64,000 bases of DNA from Pseudorhodoferax aquiterrae. Lineage in GTDB: Bacteria > Pseudomonadota > Gammaproteobacteria > Burkholderiales > Burkholderiaceae_C. The DNA is taken from positions 1 through 64,000 of the forward strand of contig NZ_BMYK01000019.1 of NCBI RefSeq assembly GCF_014652235.1. Direction: 5' to 3'. This document shows, piece by piece, positions 43,530-52,242 of this stretch (position 1 is the stretch's first letter; every line of letters begins with the position of its first letter). The translations under genes and the position numbers were made by a program. The notes beneath the pieces are model-generated. The model did not search any database. It worked only from the letters and a program-made list of their open reading frames with translations, and had not been told where the DNA came from.

Positions 43530-44960
43530 TCCGACGTTTCCCCCCAAGATTTGGCTGCCCCCCACGACACCGCGCACGATGCCAGCCCACCGCCCCCCTG
43601 GCTGGAGGTGCATGCGGTCGACCTCGAAGCGCAGGGCGTGGCGCGGCGCCCGGACGGCAAGGTCGTGTTCATCGAAGGGGCCTTGCCGACCGAGCGCGTG
43701 CTGGCCAACGTGCACCGCAAGAAGAGCCATTTCGAGCATGCGAGCCTGACGGCGGTGCTGCGCGAATCCGCGCAGCGCGTGCAGCCGGCCTGCCCGCATT
43801 TCGGCCTGCACGCGGGCGCCTGCGGCGGCTGCAAGATGCAGCACCTGCACGTGGCCGCCCAGGTGGCCGTCAAGCAGCGCGTGCTGGAAGACAACCTCTG
43901 GCACCTGGGGCGGCTGCGGCCCGAGCGCGTGCTGCGCCCCATCGAAGGTCCGGCATGGGGCTACCGTGACCGCGGCCGCTTGTCGGTGCGCTACGTGCGC
44001 AAGAAGGGCGAGGTGCTGGTCGGCTTCCACGAACGCAAGAGCCGCTATGTGGCCGACATGCGCGAGTGCCGCGTGCTGCCGCCCCATGTCAGCGCGCTGC
44101 TGCTGCCCTTGCGCGCCTTGATCGGCGCCATGGACGCGCGCGAGACGCTGCCGCAGATCGAGCTCGCCGTGGGCGCTGACGTGACGGCGCTGGTGCTGCG
44201 CCACATGGAGCCGCTCAGCGCGGGCGACATCGCGCAGTTGCGTGCTTTTGCCATCACCCACGGCGTGCAGTGGTGGCTGCAGCCCAAGGGGCCGGACACC
44301 GTGCACTTGCTGGACGAAGGCGGGCCGCAGCTGAGCTACCGCCTGCCCGAGTACGGCATCGAGATGCCCTACCGGCCGACCGACTTCACGCAGGTCAATG
44401 CCCACATCAACCGCGTGCTCGTGCACCGCGCGCTGGGCCTGCTGGATGTGCAGCGCGACGAGCGCGTGATCGACTGGTTCTGCGGCCTGGGCAACTTCAG
44501 CCTGCCGCTGGCGACGCAGGCGCGCGAGGTGCTCGGCATCGAGGGCAGCGAGGCCCTGGTGGCCCGTTCCCGCGACAACTACCAGCGCAACGCGGCAACG
44601 CGCGGCAGCCACGGCGCGCTGGCGCCGACGCGCTTTGCCGCGCGCAACCTGTTCGAGATGACGCCCGAGCAACTGGTGGCCGACGGCACGGCGCACAAGT
44701 GGCTCGTGGATCCGCCGCGCGAAGGCGCGCATGCGCTGGTCCAGGCGCTGGCCCAGCTGCGCCAGGGGCCAGAGCGCGCCGACTGGCAGCCGCCCCGGCG
44801 CATCGTCTATGTGAGCTGCAACCCCGCCACCTTGGCGCGTGACGCGGGCATCCTGGTCCACGAGGCGGGCTACCGCTGCGTGGCGGCCGGCGCGGTGAAC
44901 ATGTTCCCGCACACCGCGCACGTGGAAAGCATCGCGCAGTTCGAGCTGGTGCCGCGCTGA
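43527..44960 (+). CDS. rlmD: 23S rRNA (uracil-1939-C5)-methyltransferase RlmD
   Basis: SAM- and iron-sulfur-dependent m5U methyltransferase acting on 23S rRNA. The 477-residue protein has a TRAM-like N-terminal domain (about 27-80), four cluster cysteines (Cys89, Cys99 and Cys102 in CGGCKMQ, and Cys181), a catalytic domain with [25 protein letters not shown], and the nucleophile in [11 protein letters not shown]. It follows rpoS by 41 bases. Confidence 0.94.
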   Translation: MSDVSPQDLAAPHDTAHDASPPPPWLEVHAVDLEAQGVARRPDGKVVFIEGALPTERVLANVHRKKSHFEHASLTAVLRESAQRVQPACPHFGLHAGACGGCKMQHLHVAAQVAVKQRVLEDNLWHLGRLRPERVLRPIEGPAWGYRDRGRLSVRYVRKKGEVLVGFHERKSRYVADMRECRVLPPHVSALLLPLRALIGAMDARETLPQIELAVGADVTALVLRHMEPLSAGDIAQLRAFAITHGVQWWLQPKGPDTVHLLDEGGPQLSYRLPEYGIEMPYRPTDFTQVNAHINRVLVHRALGLLDVQRDERVIDWFCGLGNFSLPLATQAREVLGIEGSEALVARSRDNYQRNAATRGSHGALAPTRFAARNLFEMTPEQLVADGTAHKWLVDPPREGAHALVQALAQLRQGPERADWQPPRRIVYVSCNPATLARDAGILVHEAGYRCVAAGAVNMFPHTAHVESIAQFELVPR

Positions 44961-44970
44961 GCGGCGCGGG

Positions 44971-45324
44971 TCAGGAGCCGCGCGCGCCGCGGCGTTCGGT
45001 CTTGCCCTCGGGTGGGCTGCTGGCCACCGATTCCTCGGTGGTTTCAGCCTTGGGCGAGGGGATCACGGCTTGCACGCCCTCGATCTTGTTCTCGCGCATG
45101 TATTGGTCCATTTCACGCCAGCCGGCGAAGATGGCCGCACGCGGTGCCTTGGGATTGAGCGCATAGCAGTCTTCCAGGGCGCGCAGGGCATGGCGGCAAC
45201 CGCCGCCCGTGGCCTTGGCGTCGGCTTCGCGTGCGAGCACCTTGGGGTCGGGGTAGATGCCCGGGATTTCACAGCCCGCCAGCAGCGAGGCGACGCTCAG
45301 GATGGCGAGAAGACGTGCAGACAT
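44971..45324 (-). CDS. Small hypothetical lipoprotein
   Basis: A 117-residue product with a signal peptide and lipobox (SLLAGC), so probably lipid-anchored. The mature part has a pair of further cysteines (Cys43 and Cys53) and a helix, then an acidic/Ser-rich tail. Not recognised as a named family. It converges with rlmD and lies 117 bases beyond the end of the YccA-like gene, behind a terminator, so it likely has its own promoter. Confidence 0.7.
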   Translation of the reverse strand: MSARLLAILSVASLLAGCEIPGIYPDPKVLAREADAKATGGGCRHALRALEDCYALNPKAPRAAIFAGWREMDQYMRENKIEGVQAVIPSPKAETTEESVASSPPEGKTERRGARGS

Positions 45325-45401
45325 GGGCGGCCTCGTGCAGGGGATGCGTTCATTATCGGCACGGATGCGCGAGACGTTGAGTACTCATTTCGCACAAATG
45401 G

Positions 45402-45423
45402 AAAAGGCCCCGAAGGGCCTTTG
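45402..45423 (-). terminator. Terminator of the YccA-like gene
   Basis: On the minus strand AAAGGCCC-TTCG-GGGCCTTTT: an 8-bp stem with UUCG tetraloop and T run, 19 bases after the stop codon. Confidence 0.85.
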
Positions 45424-45441
45424 TTCCAGTGCAGGAGCGGG

Positions 45442-46140
45442 TCAGTCGCGCTCGCCGCCCATGATGCCCAGCAGGGCCAGCAAGCTCTGGAACACGTTGA
45501 ACAGGTCCAGGTACAGGGCCAGCGTGGCGCTGATGTAGTTGGTCTCGCCGCCGTCCATGATGCGCTTCAGGTCGTACAGCATGAACGCGCTGAAGATGCC
45601 GATGGCGGCGACCGACAGGGCCATCATGCCGGCCGTGGAACCCACGAACACGTTCACGATGCCGCCCACCAGCAGCACGATCGCACCGACGAACAGCCAC
45701 TTGCCCATGGACGACAGGTCGCGCTTGATGACCGTGGCCAGGCTGGCCATGGCCAGGAACACGCCAGCCGTGCCGCCGAAGGCCGTCATGACCAGCTCCG
45801 CGCCGTTGGAGAAGCCCAGCACCGCGGCGATCAGGCGCGAAAGCATCAGGCCCATGAAGAAGGTGAAGCCCAGCAGCACGGGCACGCCGGCGGCCGAGTT
45901 CTTGGTCTTCTCGATCGCGAACATGAAGCCGAAGGCACCGCCCAGGAACACGATCAGGCCCAGCCCGCCGGTCAGCGCGGCCGTGATGCCGGTGGACACG
46001 CCCACCCAGGCGCCCAGCACCGTGGGCAGCAGGCTCAGCGCCAGCAGCCAGTAGGTGTTGCGCAGCACCTTGTTGCGCTGCTCCTGGGAAATTTCAAAAC
46101 CGCCGTAACCGGCGTCGTAGGTGCGGACTTGGTTGGTCAT
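45442..46140 (-). CDS. Bax inhibitor-1/YccA family membrane protein
   Basis: A 232-residue inner-membrane protein with seven hydrophobic helices and the BI-1 family signature, including the end DLKRIMDGGETNYISATLALYLDLFNVFQSLLALLG. Relatives such as E. coli YccA modulate FtsH proteolysis; others leak calcium. The N-terminus MTNQVRTYD matches family starts, so ATG 46138-46140 is preferred over the ATG five codons earlier. It stands alone, with a terminator downstream. Confidence 0.88.
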   Translation of the reverse strand: MTNQVRTYDAGYGGFEISQEQRNKVLRNTYWLLALSLLPTVLGAWVGVSTGITAALTGGLGLIVFLGGAFGFMFAIEKTKNSAAGVPVLLGFTFFMGLMLSRLIAAVLGFSNGAELVMTAFGGTAGVFLAMASLATVIKRDLSSMGKWLFVGAIVLLVGGIVNVFVGSTAGMMALSVAAIGIFSAFMLYDLKRIMDGGETNYISATLALYLDLFNVFQSLLALLGIMGGERD

Positions 46141-46320
46141 TGGTGGACTCCTCATTGCCTGGATCGGCAGTTGCGGAAATTCTAGGAGGATTCAAGAGGG
46201 GCCCTGCAATACCACTAAAGGGTCCGCCCTTATTGCGCCGCAGGGAATTGTCCGGCGGCTCCGGGCCGGCAGGAGGTCGGTTTTGTTTATGCTCACCGTC
46301 TTTCCTTTGCAAAGAGCACC

Positions 46321-46728
46321 ATGAAGACCAAGTCCTTTCTCGAACTGTCCGACCTGAAGGCGATCGCCGCCGCCGCCGAAGCCGAGGCGCTCAAGAACAA
46401 CTGGGCCGTGACCATCGCCATCGTCGACGACGGCGGCCACCTGCTGTGGCTGCAGCGCCTGGACGGCGCGCCCGCCGTGTCGGCCCACATCGCCCCCGCG
46501 AAGGCCAACACGGCCGCGCTGGGCCGCCGTGAGAGCAAGGTCTACGAAGACATCGTCAACGGCGGCCGCACGGCCTTCCTGAGTGCACCCGACCTCAAGG
46601 GCCTGCTGGAAGGTGGCGTGCCGATCATGAAGGACGGCAACTGCATCGGCGCCGTGGGCGTGAGCGGTGTGAAGTCGACCGAAGATGCGCAGATCGCCCG
46701 CGCCGGCATCGCTGCCATTGGCCTGTAA
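46321..46728 (+). CDS. GlcG/HbpS-like heme-binding family protein
   Basis: A 135-residue protein of the GlcG/HbpS (DUF336) family: AAAAEAEALKNNWAVTIAIVDDGGHLL near the start and GGVPIMKDGNCIGAVGVSG in the C-terminal half. No signal peptide. Some members bind heme; others accompany glycolate or diol metabolism. Location near hemP and the tonB operon makes an iron/heme link possible, but it is transcribed in the opposite direction. Confidence 0.85.
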   Translation: MKTKSFLELSDLKAIAAAAEAEALKNNWAVTIAIVDDGGHLLWLQRLDGAPAVSAHIAPAKANTAALGRRESKVYEDIVNGGRTAFLSAPDLKGLLEGGVPIMKDGNCIGAVGVSGVKSTEDAQIARAGIAAIGL

Positions 46729-46747
46729 TCGCGTCGTCCCCTGAAAC

Positions 46748-46773
46748 AAAAGCCGGCCCATCGGGCCGGCTTT
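46748..46773. terminator. Bidirectional terminator after the HbpS-like gene
   Basis: AAAGCCGGCCC-ATC-GGGCCGGCTTT, an 8-bp GC stem flanked by A and T triplets. It lies between the convergent HbpS-like and hemP genes. Confidence 0.8.
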
Positions 46774-46883
46774 GTCGTTCTGGGCGCGGAAAAAATGCGT
46801 GGCTGGCGGGGCAACGCCCGCTGGCTGGCAAAAACGACCCTTGGAGACTGAGGATCAGTCCGGGAGTCGCCCCACGATGAAAC

Positions 46884-47096
46884 TCATTTGGTCAGGATCA
46901 GCTTGCCGAGTTTGGTGGTCTGCAGGCGGTAGATCGCGCCGTTGTGCTTGATCTCCACGGCCTTGTGACCGCGCAGCAACTCGTGGCTGTCGACCGCGAG
47001 CGCGTCTGCTGCGCTGAGCTGCGCCATGCCGGCAGCGGCGAAGCGTTGGAGCGAGGCGGCGTTGCCGGACATCAGAGGATGGGTGGCTGCGTGCAT
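46884..47096 (-). CDS. hemP: Hemin uptake protein HemP
   Basis: A 70-residue protein whose C-terminal half matches HemP/HmuP: SHELLRGHKAVEIKHNGAIY followed by RLQTTKLGKLILTK. HemP is needed for heme uptake gene expression or function in related bacteria. It has its own promoter under a Fur-like site (47128-47159) and lies 112 bases after exbD in the same direction. Confidence 0.9.
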   Translation of the reverse strand: MHAATHPLMSGNAASLQRFAAAGMAQLSAADALAVDSHELLRGHKAVEIKHNGAIYRLQTTKLGKLILTK

Positions 47097-47127
47097 GGTG
47101 TCGGTCCCTTCGTCAACTTGCGATGGA

Positions 47128-47146
47128 GTTAATGATAACGATTCGC
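47128..47146 (-). promoter_or_regulatory. Fur box over the hemP promoter
   Basis: GTTAATGATAACGATTCGC matches the 19-bp Fur consensus at 14 of 19 positions. It covers the -10 element of the hemP promoter, so iron-Fur repression is predicted. Confidence 0.65.
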
Positions 47147-47159
47147 AGTTGAGAGTCAA
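47132..47159 (-). promoter_or_regulatory. hemP promoter
   Basis: Minus-strand TTGACT (47154-47159), 16-base spacer, TATCAT (47132-47137), ending 35 bases before the hemP start and overlapping the Fur box. Confidence 0.6.
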
Positions 47160-47208
47160 GAAAAGGGGCGAAGTTTTTTTCGCCCCTCGCCCCCGCAGGG
47201 TGGTGTCC

Positions 47209-47619
47209 TCAGGGCTTGGGCTCGGTGATGAAACCGATCTTGCGCACATTGGCCTGGCGCGCGAACGACATGGCCTGGGCCACGCGCTCGTAGCGCACCT
47301 CGCGGTCGCCGCGGATGTGCAGTTCGGGCTGCGGCTCCTTGGCGCCTTCGGCTTGCAGGCGCGGCAGCAGTTCCTCGTCGGTGATGCGCGTCTCGTTCCA
47401 GTAGTAGCCGCCATCGGCGGCCACGGACAGGCGGATGGTCTCCGGCTTGGCATCCTCCTGCTCGCTGCTGGCGCGGGGCAGGTCGATGTTCACCGCGTGC
47501 TTCATCACCGGGATGGTGATGATGAAGATGATGAGCAGCACCAGCATGACGTCGACCAGCGGCGTCATGTTGATCTCGTTCATCACCTCGTCGGCGTCGT
47601 CCTGGGTGCCGAAGGCCAT
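47209..47619 (-). CDS. exbD: ExbD biopolymer transport protein
   Basis: ExbD works with ExbB to couple proton flow to TonB. The 136-residue protein has one membrane helix with the essential Asp in NEINMTPLVDVMLVLLIIF, followed by a periplasmic domain. It starts one base after the exbB stop. Paralogous to TolR at 1109-1531. Confidence 0.93.
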   Translation of the reverse strand: MAFGTQDDADEVMNEINMTPLVDVMLVLLIIFIITIPVMKHAVNIDLPRASSEQEDAKPETIRLSVAADGGYYWNETRITDEELLPRLQAEGAKEPQPELHIRGDREVRYERVAQAMSFARQANVRKIGFITEPKP

Positions 47620-47620
47620 C

Positions 47621-48337
47621 TCATGCTCCCTTCTTCATGGCCACGACGTTGGCGGAACCGCCCGTGGCCACGCGCGCACCGGTCACGAAGTAGGCGTGCA
47701 GGTCGTGCGCAAAGCTGTTGAGCTTGTTCAGCACCGACTTGTTGCCGCGCACCAGCGCGTTGTAGCCCAGCACGGCCGGAATGGCGACGGCCAGGCCCAG
47801 TGCCGTCATGATCAGCGCTTCGCCGATGGGGCCGGCCACCTTGTCGATCGTGGACTGGCCCGACAGGCCGATGGCCAGCAGCGCATGGTAGATGCCCCAG
47901 ACCGTGCCGAACAGGCCCACGAACGGCGCGGTGGAGCCGACCGAAGCCAGAACCGCCAGGCCCGACTGCATGCGGGCCGTGGTGGCGTCGATGCTGTTGC
48001 GCAGCGTGCGCGTGACCCAGTCGCTCACATCCAGCGTGTCGTGCAGATGGGCCTTGGTGTTGCGGTGGTGGGCGGTGGCTTCACGGCCTTCTTCGGCCAG
48101 GCGCAGGAAGGGGTTGCTGGGGTCCTTGCCCAACTTGGCCATGCCGGTGGCGAAGTCCTCGCTGTGCCAGAAGCCGTCGGACGCGTTGGCCATCTTCTTG
48201 TAGCGGATGATGTCCAGCGTCTTGATGAGGATCACGATCCAGGAGGCCAGCGACATCGCGAGCAGCATGATGGCCACGCCCTTGGTCACGAGGTCGCCTT
48301 GTTGCCAGACGTTGGCGAGGCCGAAATGGGATTCCAT
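47621..48337 (-). CDS. exbB: ExbB biopolymer transport protein
   Basis: Three-helix MotA/TolQ/ExbB proton channel subunit of 238 residues. The first helix lies at about 16-38; the other two contain [18 protein letters not shown] and [20 protein letters not shown]. It is the middle gene of tonB-exbB-exbD, 26 bases after tonB. Confidence 0.94.
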   Translation of the reverse strand: MESHFGLANVWQQGDLVTKGVAIMLLAMSLASWIVILIKTLDIIRYKKMANASDGFWHSEDFATGMAKLGKDPSNPFLRLAEEGREATAHHRNTKAHLHDTLDVSDWVTRTLRNSIDATTARMQSGLAVLASVGSTAPFVGLFGTVWGIYHALLAIGLSGQSTIDKVAGPIGEALIMTALGLAVAIPAVLGYNALVRGNKSVLNKLNSFAHDLHAYFVTGARVATGGSANVVAMKKGA

Positions 48338-48363
48338 GCGTTACTCCAGAAAGAAGAAAGAGA

Positions 48364-49065
48364 TTATTCGAGGACGTAGTTGACCGGCGCTTCGTACCAC
48401 ATGGCCTGGACCACGCCGTTGACCTTGCCCGGCACGTAGCGGCATTTCATGACGTACTCCATGGCCGAGCGGTCCAGCCGCTCGAAGCCGCTGGAGCGCT
48501 TGATCTCGGCGCGCTCGGGCTGGCCATTGATGCCGATCAGCACGCGCACCAGCACCTTGCCCTGTTCGCCCAGGCGCCGGCTGATGGCCGGGTAGACGGG
48601 GCTGGGGTTCTGCAGGTAGCTGGCGTCGCTGGACGGCAGCTGGATCTTGGGCGGTGCCGGCGGTGCGGGCGGCGGCGGTTCGGGCGCCGGCGCGACGGGC
48701 TGCTCGATCGGCGGCAGCGGCGCCGGCGGGGCGACCACGCCGGTCGGGGCGGCCGGCGCCGGTGTGGGATCCTGGATCGCCTGGGGCTGCGGCGGTGGCG
48801 GCAGTGTCGGCGCCTTGGGCTTGACCACGGGCTTTTGCACCTTGGGCGGCGTCGGTGGGGCCGGCGGCGGTGGGGGAGGCGGCGTCGGCTTGGGTGGCTC
48901 GATGAACTGCGACATGATCTCGACCGGCACGATCACCTCGACGGCGCGGACCAGCAGCCCGCTCTGCAGCGCCCACAGGGCCGCGGCGTGGAAGGCGATC
49001 ACGCTGCCGACGATGACCGTGTTGCGGCTCAGGCCACTGCGTTCGGGGTAAGTGCTGGAAGCCAT
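48364..49065 (-). CDS. tonB: TonB energy transducer
   Basis: TonB spans the periplasm and opens outer-membrane siderophore/heme receptors. The 233-residue protein has an N-terminal anchor (about 14-36), a very Pro-rich spacer (about 50-145, including seven consecutive prolines), and a C-terminal TonB domain ([20 protein letters not shown]). The start ATG at 49063-49065 gives [11 protein letters not shown]; an in-frame ATG 15 codons earlier is less likely. The polyproline run makes it a probable EF-P client. Confidence 0.93.
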   Translation of the reverse strand: MASSTYPERSGLSRNTVIVGSVIAFHAAALWALQSGLLVRAVEVIVPVEIMSQFIEPPKPTPPPPPPPAPPTPPKVQKPVVKPKAPTLPPPPQPQAIQDPTPAPAAPTGVVAPPAPLPPIEQPVAPAPEPPPPAPPAPPKIQLPSSDASYLQNPSPVYPAISRRLGEQGKVLVRVLIGINGQPERAEIKRSSGFERLDRSAMEYVMKCRYVPGKVNGVVQAMWYEAPVNYVLE

Positions 49066-49147
49066 AGTGAAAAGGACAAATGCCGAAGCGGGCGCCGACA
49101 CGGTGCCCACCCTAAGAACGCACAGAGCGCAGTGTGGCGGCCCGGGC

Positions 49148-49219
49148 CTATCTGCGGAAGATCCACCAGGCCGAACCGACCACCAGGATCAGGCTGCCGC
49201 CGAGAGAGAACAGTTCCAT
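49148..49219 (-). CDS. Candidate 23-residue membrane peptide
   Basis: A short frame, [19 protein letters not shown] followed by IFRR, is preceded by a good ribosome-binding site (GGAAGG, six bases before ATG). The peptide is one hydrophobic helix with a basic C-terminal end, fitting an inner-membrane miniprotein with the C-terminus in the cytoplasm. It overlaps the last codons of bfd in another frame and ends 82 bases before tonB. No family recognised; it could be a chance frame. Confidence 0.4.
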   Translation of the reverse strand: MELFSLGGSLILVVGSAWWIFRR

Positions 49220-49479
49220 GCAACGCCTTCCGTGATACTGCTGGCGAGCTTGGGAACCGGGGCGTCGAGACCGCGGTCATCGGGCCCGACGGCGCTGTGC
49301 AAGGCCGCGACCGGGTGCATGCGGCTGCACTGGTCGACGACCTCACGGGCGCACCCTTCACAGCGGCCACATTGCGTGGCCACGCCCAGTTCGAGCTGGA
49401 TGTCGTCGAAGCTCAGACCGGCCCGCACGTGGCGGACGATTTCGCGGTCGGAGATCCGGTTGCACACACAGACGATCAT
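49189..49479 (-). CDS. bfd: Bacterioferritin-associated ferredoxin
   Basis: Bfd is a [2Fe-2S] protein that reduces the iron core of bacterioferritin for release. The 96-residue product begins [11 protein letters not shown] and has cluster ligands Cys4, Cys6, Cys37 and Cys40 (CGRCEGC), the BFD-like fold. The C-terminal 40 residues exceed the usual family length and look unrelated. A TATAAT and an inverted repeat lie upstream. It is upstream of tonB in the same direction; Bfr is encoded at 55875-56351. Confidence 0.88.
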   Translation of the reverse strand: MIVCVCNRISDREIVRHVRAGLSFDDIQLELGVATQCGRCEGCAREVVDQCSRMHPVAALHSAVGPDDRGLDAPVPKLASSITEGVAWNCSLSAAA

Positions 49480-49520
49480 GGCGATGAAGGCGGGTTGGCT
49501 GGCTGGTGAATGTCAGCACG

Positions 49521-49546
49521 ATTATAAATACGAATTCATCGCATTT
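49521..49546 (-). promoter_or_regulatory. bfd promoter with overlapping inverted repeat
   Basis: A minus-strand TATAAT (49521-49526) abuts the dyad AAATGCGA-TGAAT-TCGTATTT (49526-49546; 7 of 8 arm bases match). The placement suits an iron-responsive repressor such as Fur, though the match to its consensus is loose. Confidence 0.45.
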
Positions 49547-49595
49547 GTGCAACTTGTTGGCATGAAGACGGTTGCAGCGTGGGGATTTGCGCGTC

Positions 49596-50732
49596 TCAGG
49601 GGCTGCTGGGCCAGAGCATGCGCGGGCTGCAGTCGGCCAGGCGGGCGCAGCCGCACAAGGCCATCGCGATCTCCAGTTCGTCGCGCAACAGGCGCAGCAC
49701 ATGGGCCACGCCGACCGCACCCGCGTTGGCCAGGCCCCAGACCACTGGTCGTCCGACCAGGACGGCACGCGCGCCCAACGCCATGGCCTTGAGCACATCG
49801 GTGCCGCGGCGGATGCCGCCGTCCACGAGCACGGGCAGGGCGGTGCCGACGGCGTCGACGATGGGCGGCAACAAGGCCGCGGTGGGGGGCATGGTGTCCA
49901 GGGTCCGGCCACCATGGTTGGAAACGATGAGCCCGGCCACCTGCAAGGCCGCAGCCTGGCGCGCGTCCTCGGCATGCGCGATGCCCTTGAGCAGCACAGG
50001 CAGGCGGCTGATGGACTGCAGCCACTGCACGTCGTCCCAGGTCGGGGCGTGGCGCAGCAGCGCGTCGAACAGGGCGCTCTGGCCCGGCGCCAGCGCAACG
50101 GGCGGCGCCGGCGGCAATGCCGCCAGGTGCACGGCGGCGGCATGGGGTGGCACCTGGAAGCCGGCGCGGCGCTCGCGGTCCCGTGCCCCGCTGGTGGGGG
50201 CGTCCACGGTCAGCACCAAGGCCTCGTAGCCGGCCTGCTCGGCGCGGCGAACCAGTTCGCGCGTGAAGCCGCGGTCGTGTTGCAGGTAGAGCTGGAACCA
50301 CAGCGGGCCGCGCGCGGGCTCGTGCGCGATGGCGGTGGCAATGGTCTCCAGCGGCGTGCTGGCCTGGGTGCTCAGCACGAGCCCCGCGCCGAGCGCGCAG
50401 GCCGCGTGGGCCGTGGCCAGTTCGCCATCCGCATGCGCCATGCGCTGGAACGCGACGGGTGCCACCAGGATGGGGTGGGCCAGTTCGCGGCCCAGCAGTT
50501 GCACACGCGTGTTGCCGCCTTGCAGCGGCCGCAGCACGCGGGGGTGCAGCTGCAGCGCATCCCAGGCCGCGCGGTTGGCGCGCAGCGTGATCTCGTCGCC
50601 CGCGCCGCCGCTGAAATAGGCCCAGGCGTTGTCATCCAGCCGGGTGCGGGCGTGGGCTTCATGGTCGGCCAGCGTGGCCAGCCCGGCGGGGAGGGCGGCG
50701 ACGCTAGGCACGGGCGGCGGGGCAGCTGGCAT
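49596..50732 (-). CDS. FMN-dependent alpha-hydroxy acid dehydrogenase/oxidase
   Basis: TIM-barrel flavoenzyme of the lactate dehydrogenase (LldD)/glycolate oxidase family, 378 residues. It has the FMN-contacting VAPVAFQRMAHADGELA, LYLQHDRG, VLTVDAP, LLKGI, the catalytic His in VSNHGGRTLD, and DGGIRRGTDVLKAMALGA. It oxidises an L-2-hydroxy acid; the exact substrate is unknown. It lies 116 bases upstream of bfd and 100 bases after the nodT-like gene in the same direction. Confidence 0.88.
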   Translation of the reverse strand: MPAAPPPVPSVAALPAGLATLADHEAHARTRLDDNAWAYFSGGAGDEITLRANRAAWDALQLHPRVLRPLQGGNTRVQLLGRELAHPILVAPVAFQRMAHADGELATAHAACALGAGLVLSTQASTPLETIATAIAHEPARGPLWFQLYLQHDRGFTRELVRRAEQAGYEALVLTVDAPTSGARDRERRAGFQVPPHAAAVHLAALPPAPPVALAPGQSALFDALLRHAPTWDDVQWLQSISRLPVLLKGIAHAEDARQAAALQVAGLIVSNHGGRTLDTMPPTAALLPPIVDAVGTALPVLVDGGIRRGTDVLKAMALGARAVLVGRPVVWGLANAGAVGVAHVLRLLRDELEIAMALCGCARLADCSPRMLWPSSP

Positions 50733-50832
50733 CCCGCCAGTATCGCAATGCCGCAGGTCTGCGCCCGCCGGGCGCGTCGGATGCGCACGCGCCTTGGTGA
50801 AACATCCAGTGGCGCGGCGGGACCGGCCGGCT

Positions 50833-52242
50833 TCACGACGCGGGTCGGACCCAGCCTCCCCCGAGCGCCTTGTACAGATCCACCGCCGCGGTCAGCCGCG
50901 CCAACCGCTGCTGGGCCAGGCTGTCCTGCGCCAAGAACAGCGTGCGCTGCGCGTCCAGCGTGCTGAGCAGGTCTTCCACGCCTTCGCGGTAGCGCAGTTC
51001 GGCCAGGGCCAGCGCGCGCTGGGCCTCGTCGCGGATCGCCCGTTGCGATTGCTCCTGGCTGCGGTTGCGTGCGATGTTCGAGAGGCTGTCCTCCACCTCC
51101 TTGAGCGCGCGGTGGATGGACGCGCGGTAGCTTTCCACCAGCACGCGGCGCTGGGATTCGCTCTGCAGCACCTGGTTGCGCAGCCGGCCACTGTCGAAGA
51201 GCGTCTGCGCCACCGAGGCCGTGAGCCCCACGCTGAAGCTCGGGTTCGCGAGCGACAGCAGCGCGCTGCTGGCCAGCCCGGTCGAGCCCGACAGCTGGAT
51301 GCTGGGCAGCAAGGCGGCGCGGGCCACGGCCACGTTGGCGTCGGCCTGCTGCAGCGCGGCTTCGGCGCTGGCGAGGTCCGGGCGGCGCAGCAACAGGTCG
51401 GAGGGCAGGCCCGGCGCCACGGCCGGCACGGCCAGTGCGTCCAGCGCCATGCCCGCCACCGAGAAGCCCTGCGGCGCGCGACCGAGCAGCAGCGCCAGCG
51501 CCGCCAGGGTCTGGCGTTCCTGCACCTGCAGCGGCTCGATGGTGGCGCGCTGGCTCAGCACCGTGGTGCGCTGGCGCGACAGGTCCAGCGCCGAGGCCGC
51601 GCCGTTGTCGTAGCGCGCTTGCACGATGCGGAACACGCGTTCGGCGATGGCCAGGTTCTCCTGCGCAATCGCGCGCCGCACGCGCAGCGCCAGCACCTGG
51701 AAGTAGGCATTGGCGACTGCGCTGCTGACGGACAGGCGCACCGTCTGCAGGTCGTAACGGCTGCCGGCGAGGCTGGCCTGTGCGCTGTCCACGGTGGCGG
51801 CCAGCCGGCCCCACAGGTCGACCTCGTAGCTGGCCGACAGCGACACGCCCGACGAGCGCGCGCTGGCGCCGCCGGTGCCGGACGGATCGATGTAGCGCTC
51901 GGCCGTGCTGGCCCCGCCGGACAGCGAGGGGAACAGCGAAGTGCCAGCGATGCGCACGGCCAGTTCGGCCTGGCGCACGCGCTCGGCCGCGATCGCGAGG
52001 TCGCTGCTGCCGGCCAGGGCCTGCTCGACCAGCGCCGCAAGTTCGGGCGCAGCGAAGCTGTTCCACCAGTCGGGCTGCAGTGCATCCAGGCCGGCCGGCG
52101 CTTCGGCGAACCGGGGCGGCATGGCGGGCTCGGCCCACGGCGCTTCGACCGGCGGCGCGGCGCAGCCGGCGGCGACAAGCGCGAGCAGGACGGCGCCGGC
52201 CGCGCGTCGACATGGCGGGAGGGGCATGGACAGGACCTTCAT
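50833..52242 (-). CDS. NodT-family outer-membrane efflux lipoprotein
   Basis: TolC-like outer-membrane factor of 469 residues. It has a signal peptide with lipobox (LVAAGC), two outer-membrane-factor repeats, [20 protein letters not shown] and [20 protein letters not shown], and a coiled-coil C-terminus. It forms the exit duct for the MacAB pair coded just upstream. ATG 52240-52242 overlaps the macB stop by four bases; the long frame upstream is a shadow of macB. Confidence 0.9.
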   Translation of the reverse strand: MKVLSMPLPPCRRAAGAVLLALVAAGCAAPPVEAPWAEPAMPPRFAEAPAGLDALQPDWWNSFAAPELAALVEQALAGSSDLAIAAERVRQAELAVRIAGTSLFPSLSGGASTAERYIDPSGTGGASARSSGVSLSASYEVDLWGRLAATVDSAQASLAGSRYDLQTVRLSVSSAVANAYFQVLALRVRRAIAQENLAIAERVFRIVQARYDNGAASALDLSRQRTTVLSQRATIEPLQVQERQTLAALALLLGRAPQGFSVAGMALDALAVPAVAPGLPSDLLLRRPDLASAEAALQQADANVAVARAALLPSIQLSGSTGLASSALLSLANPSFSVGLTASVAQTLFDSGRLRNQVLQSESQRRVLVESYRASIHRALKEVEDSLSNIARNRSQEQSQRAIRDEAQRALALAELRYREGVEDLLSTLDAQRTLFLAQDSLAQQRLARLTAAVDLYKALGGGWVRPAS

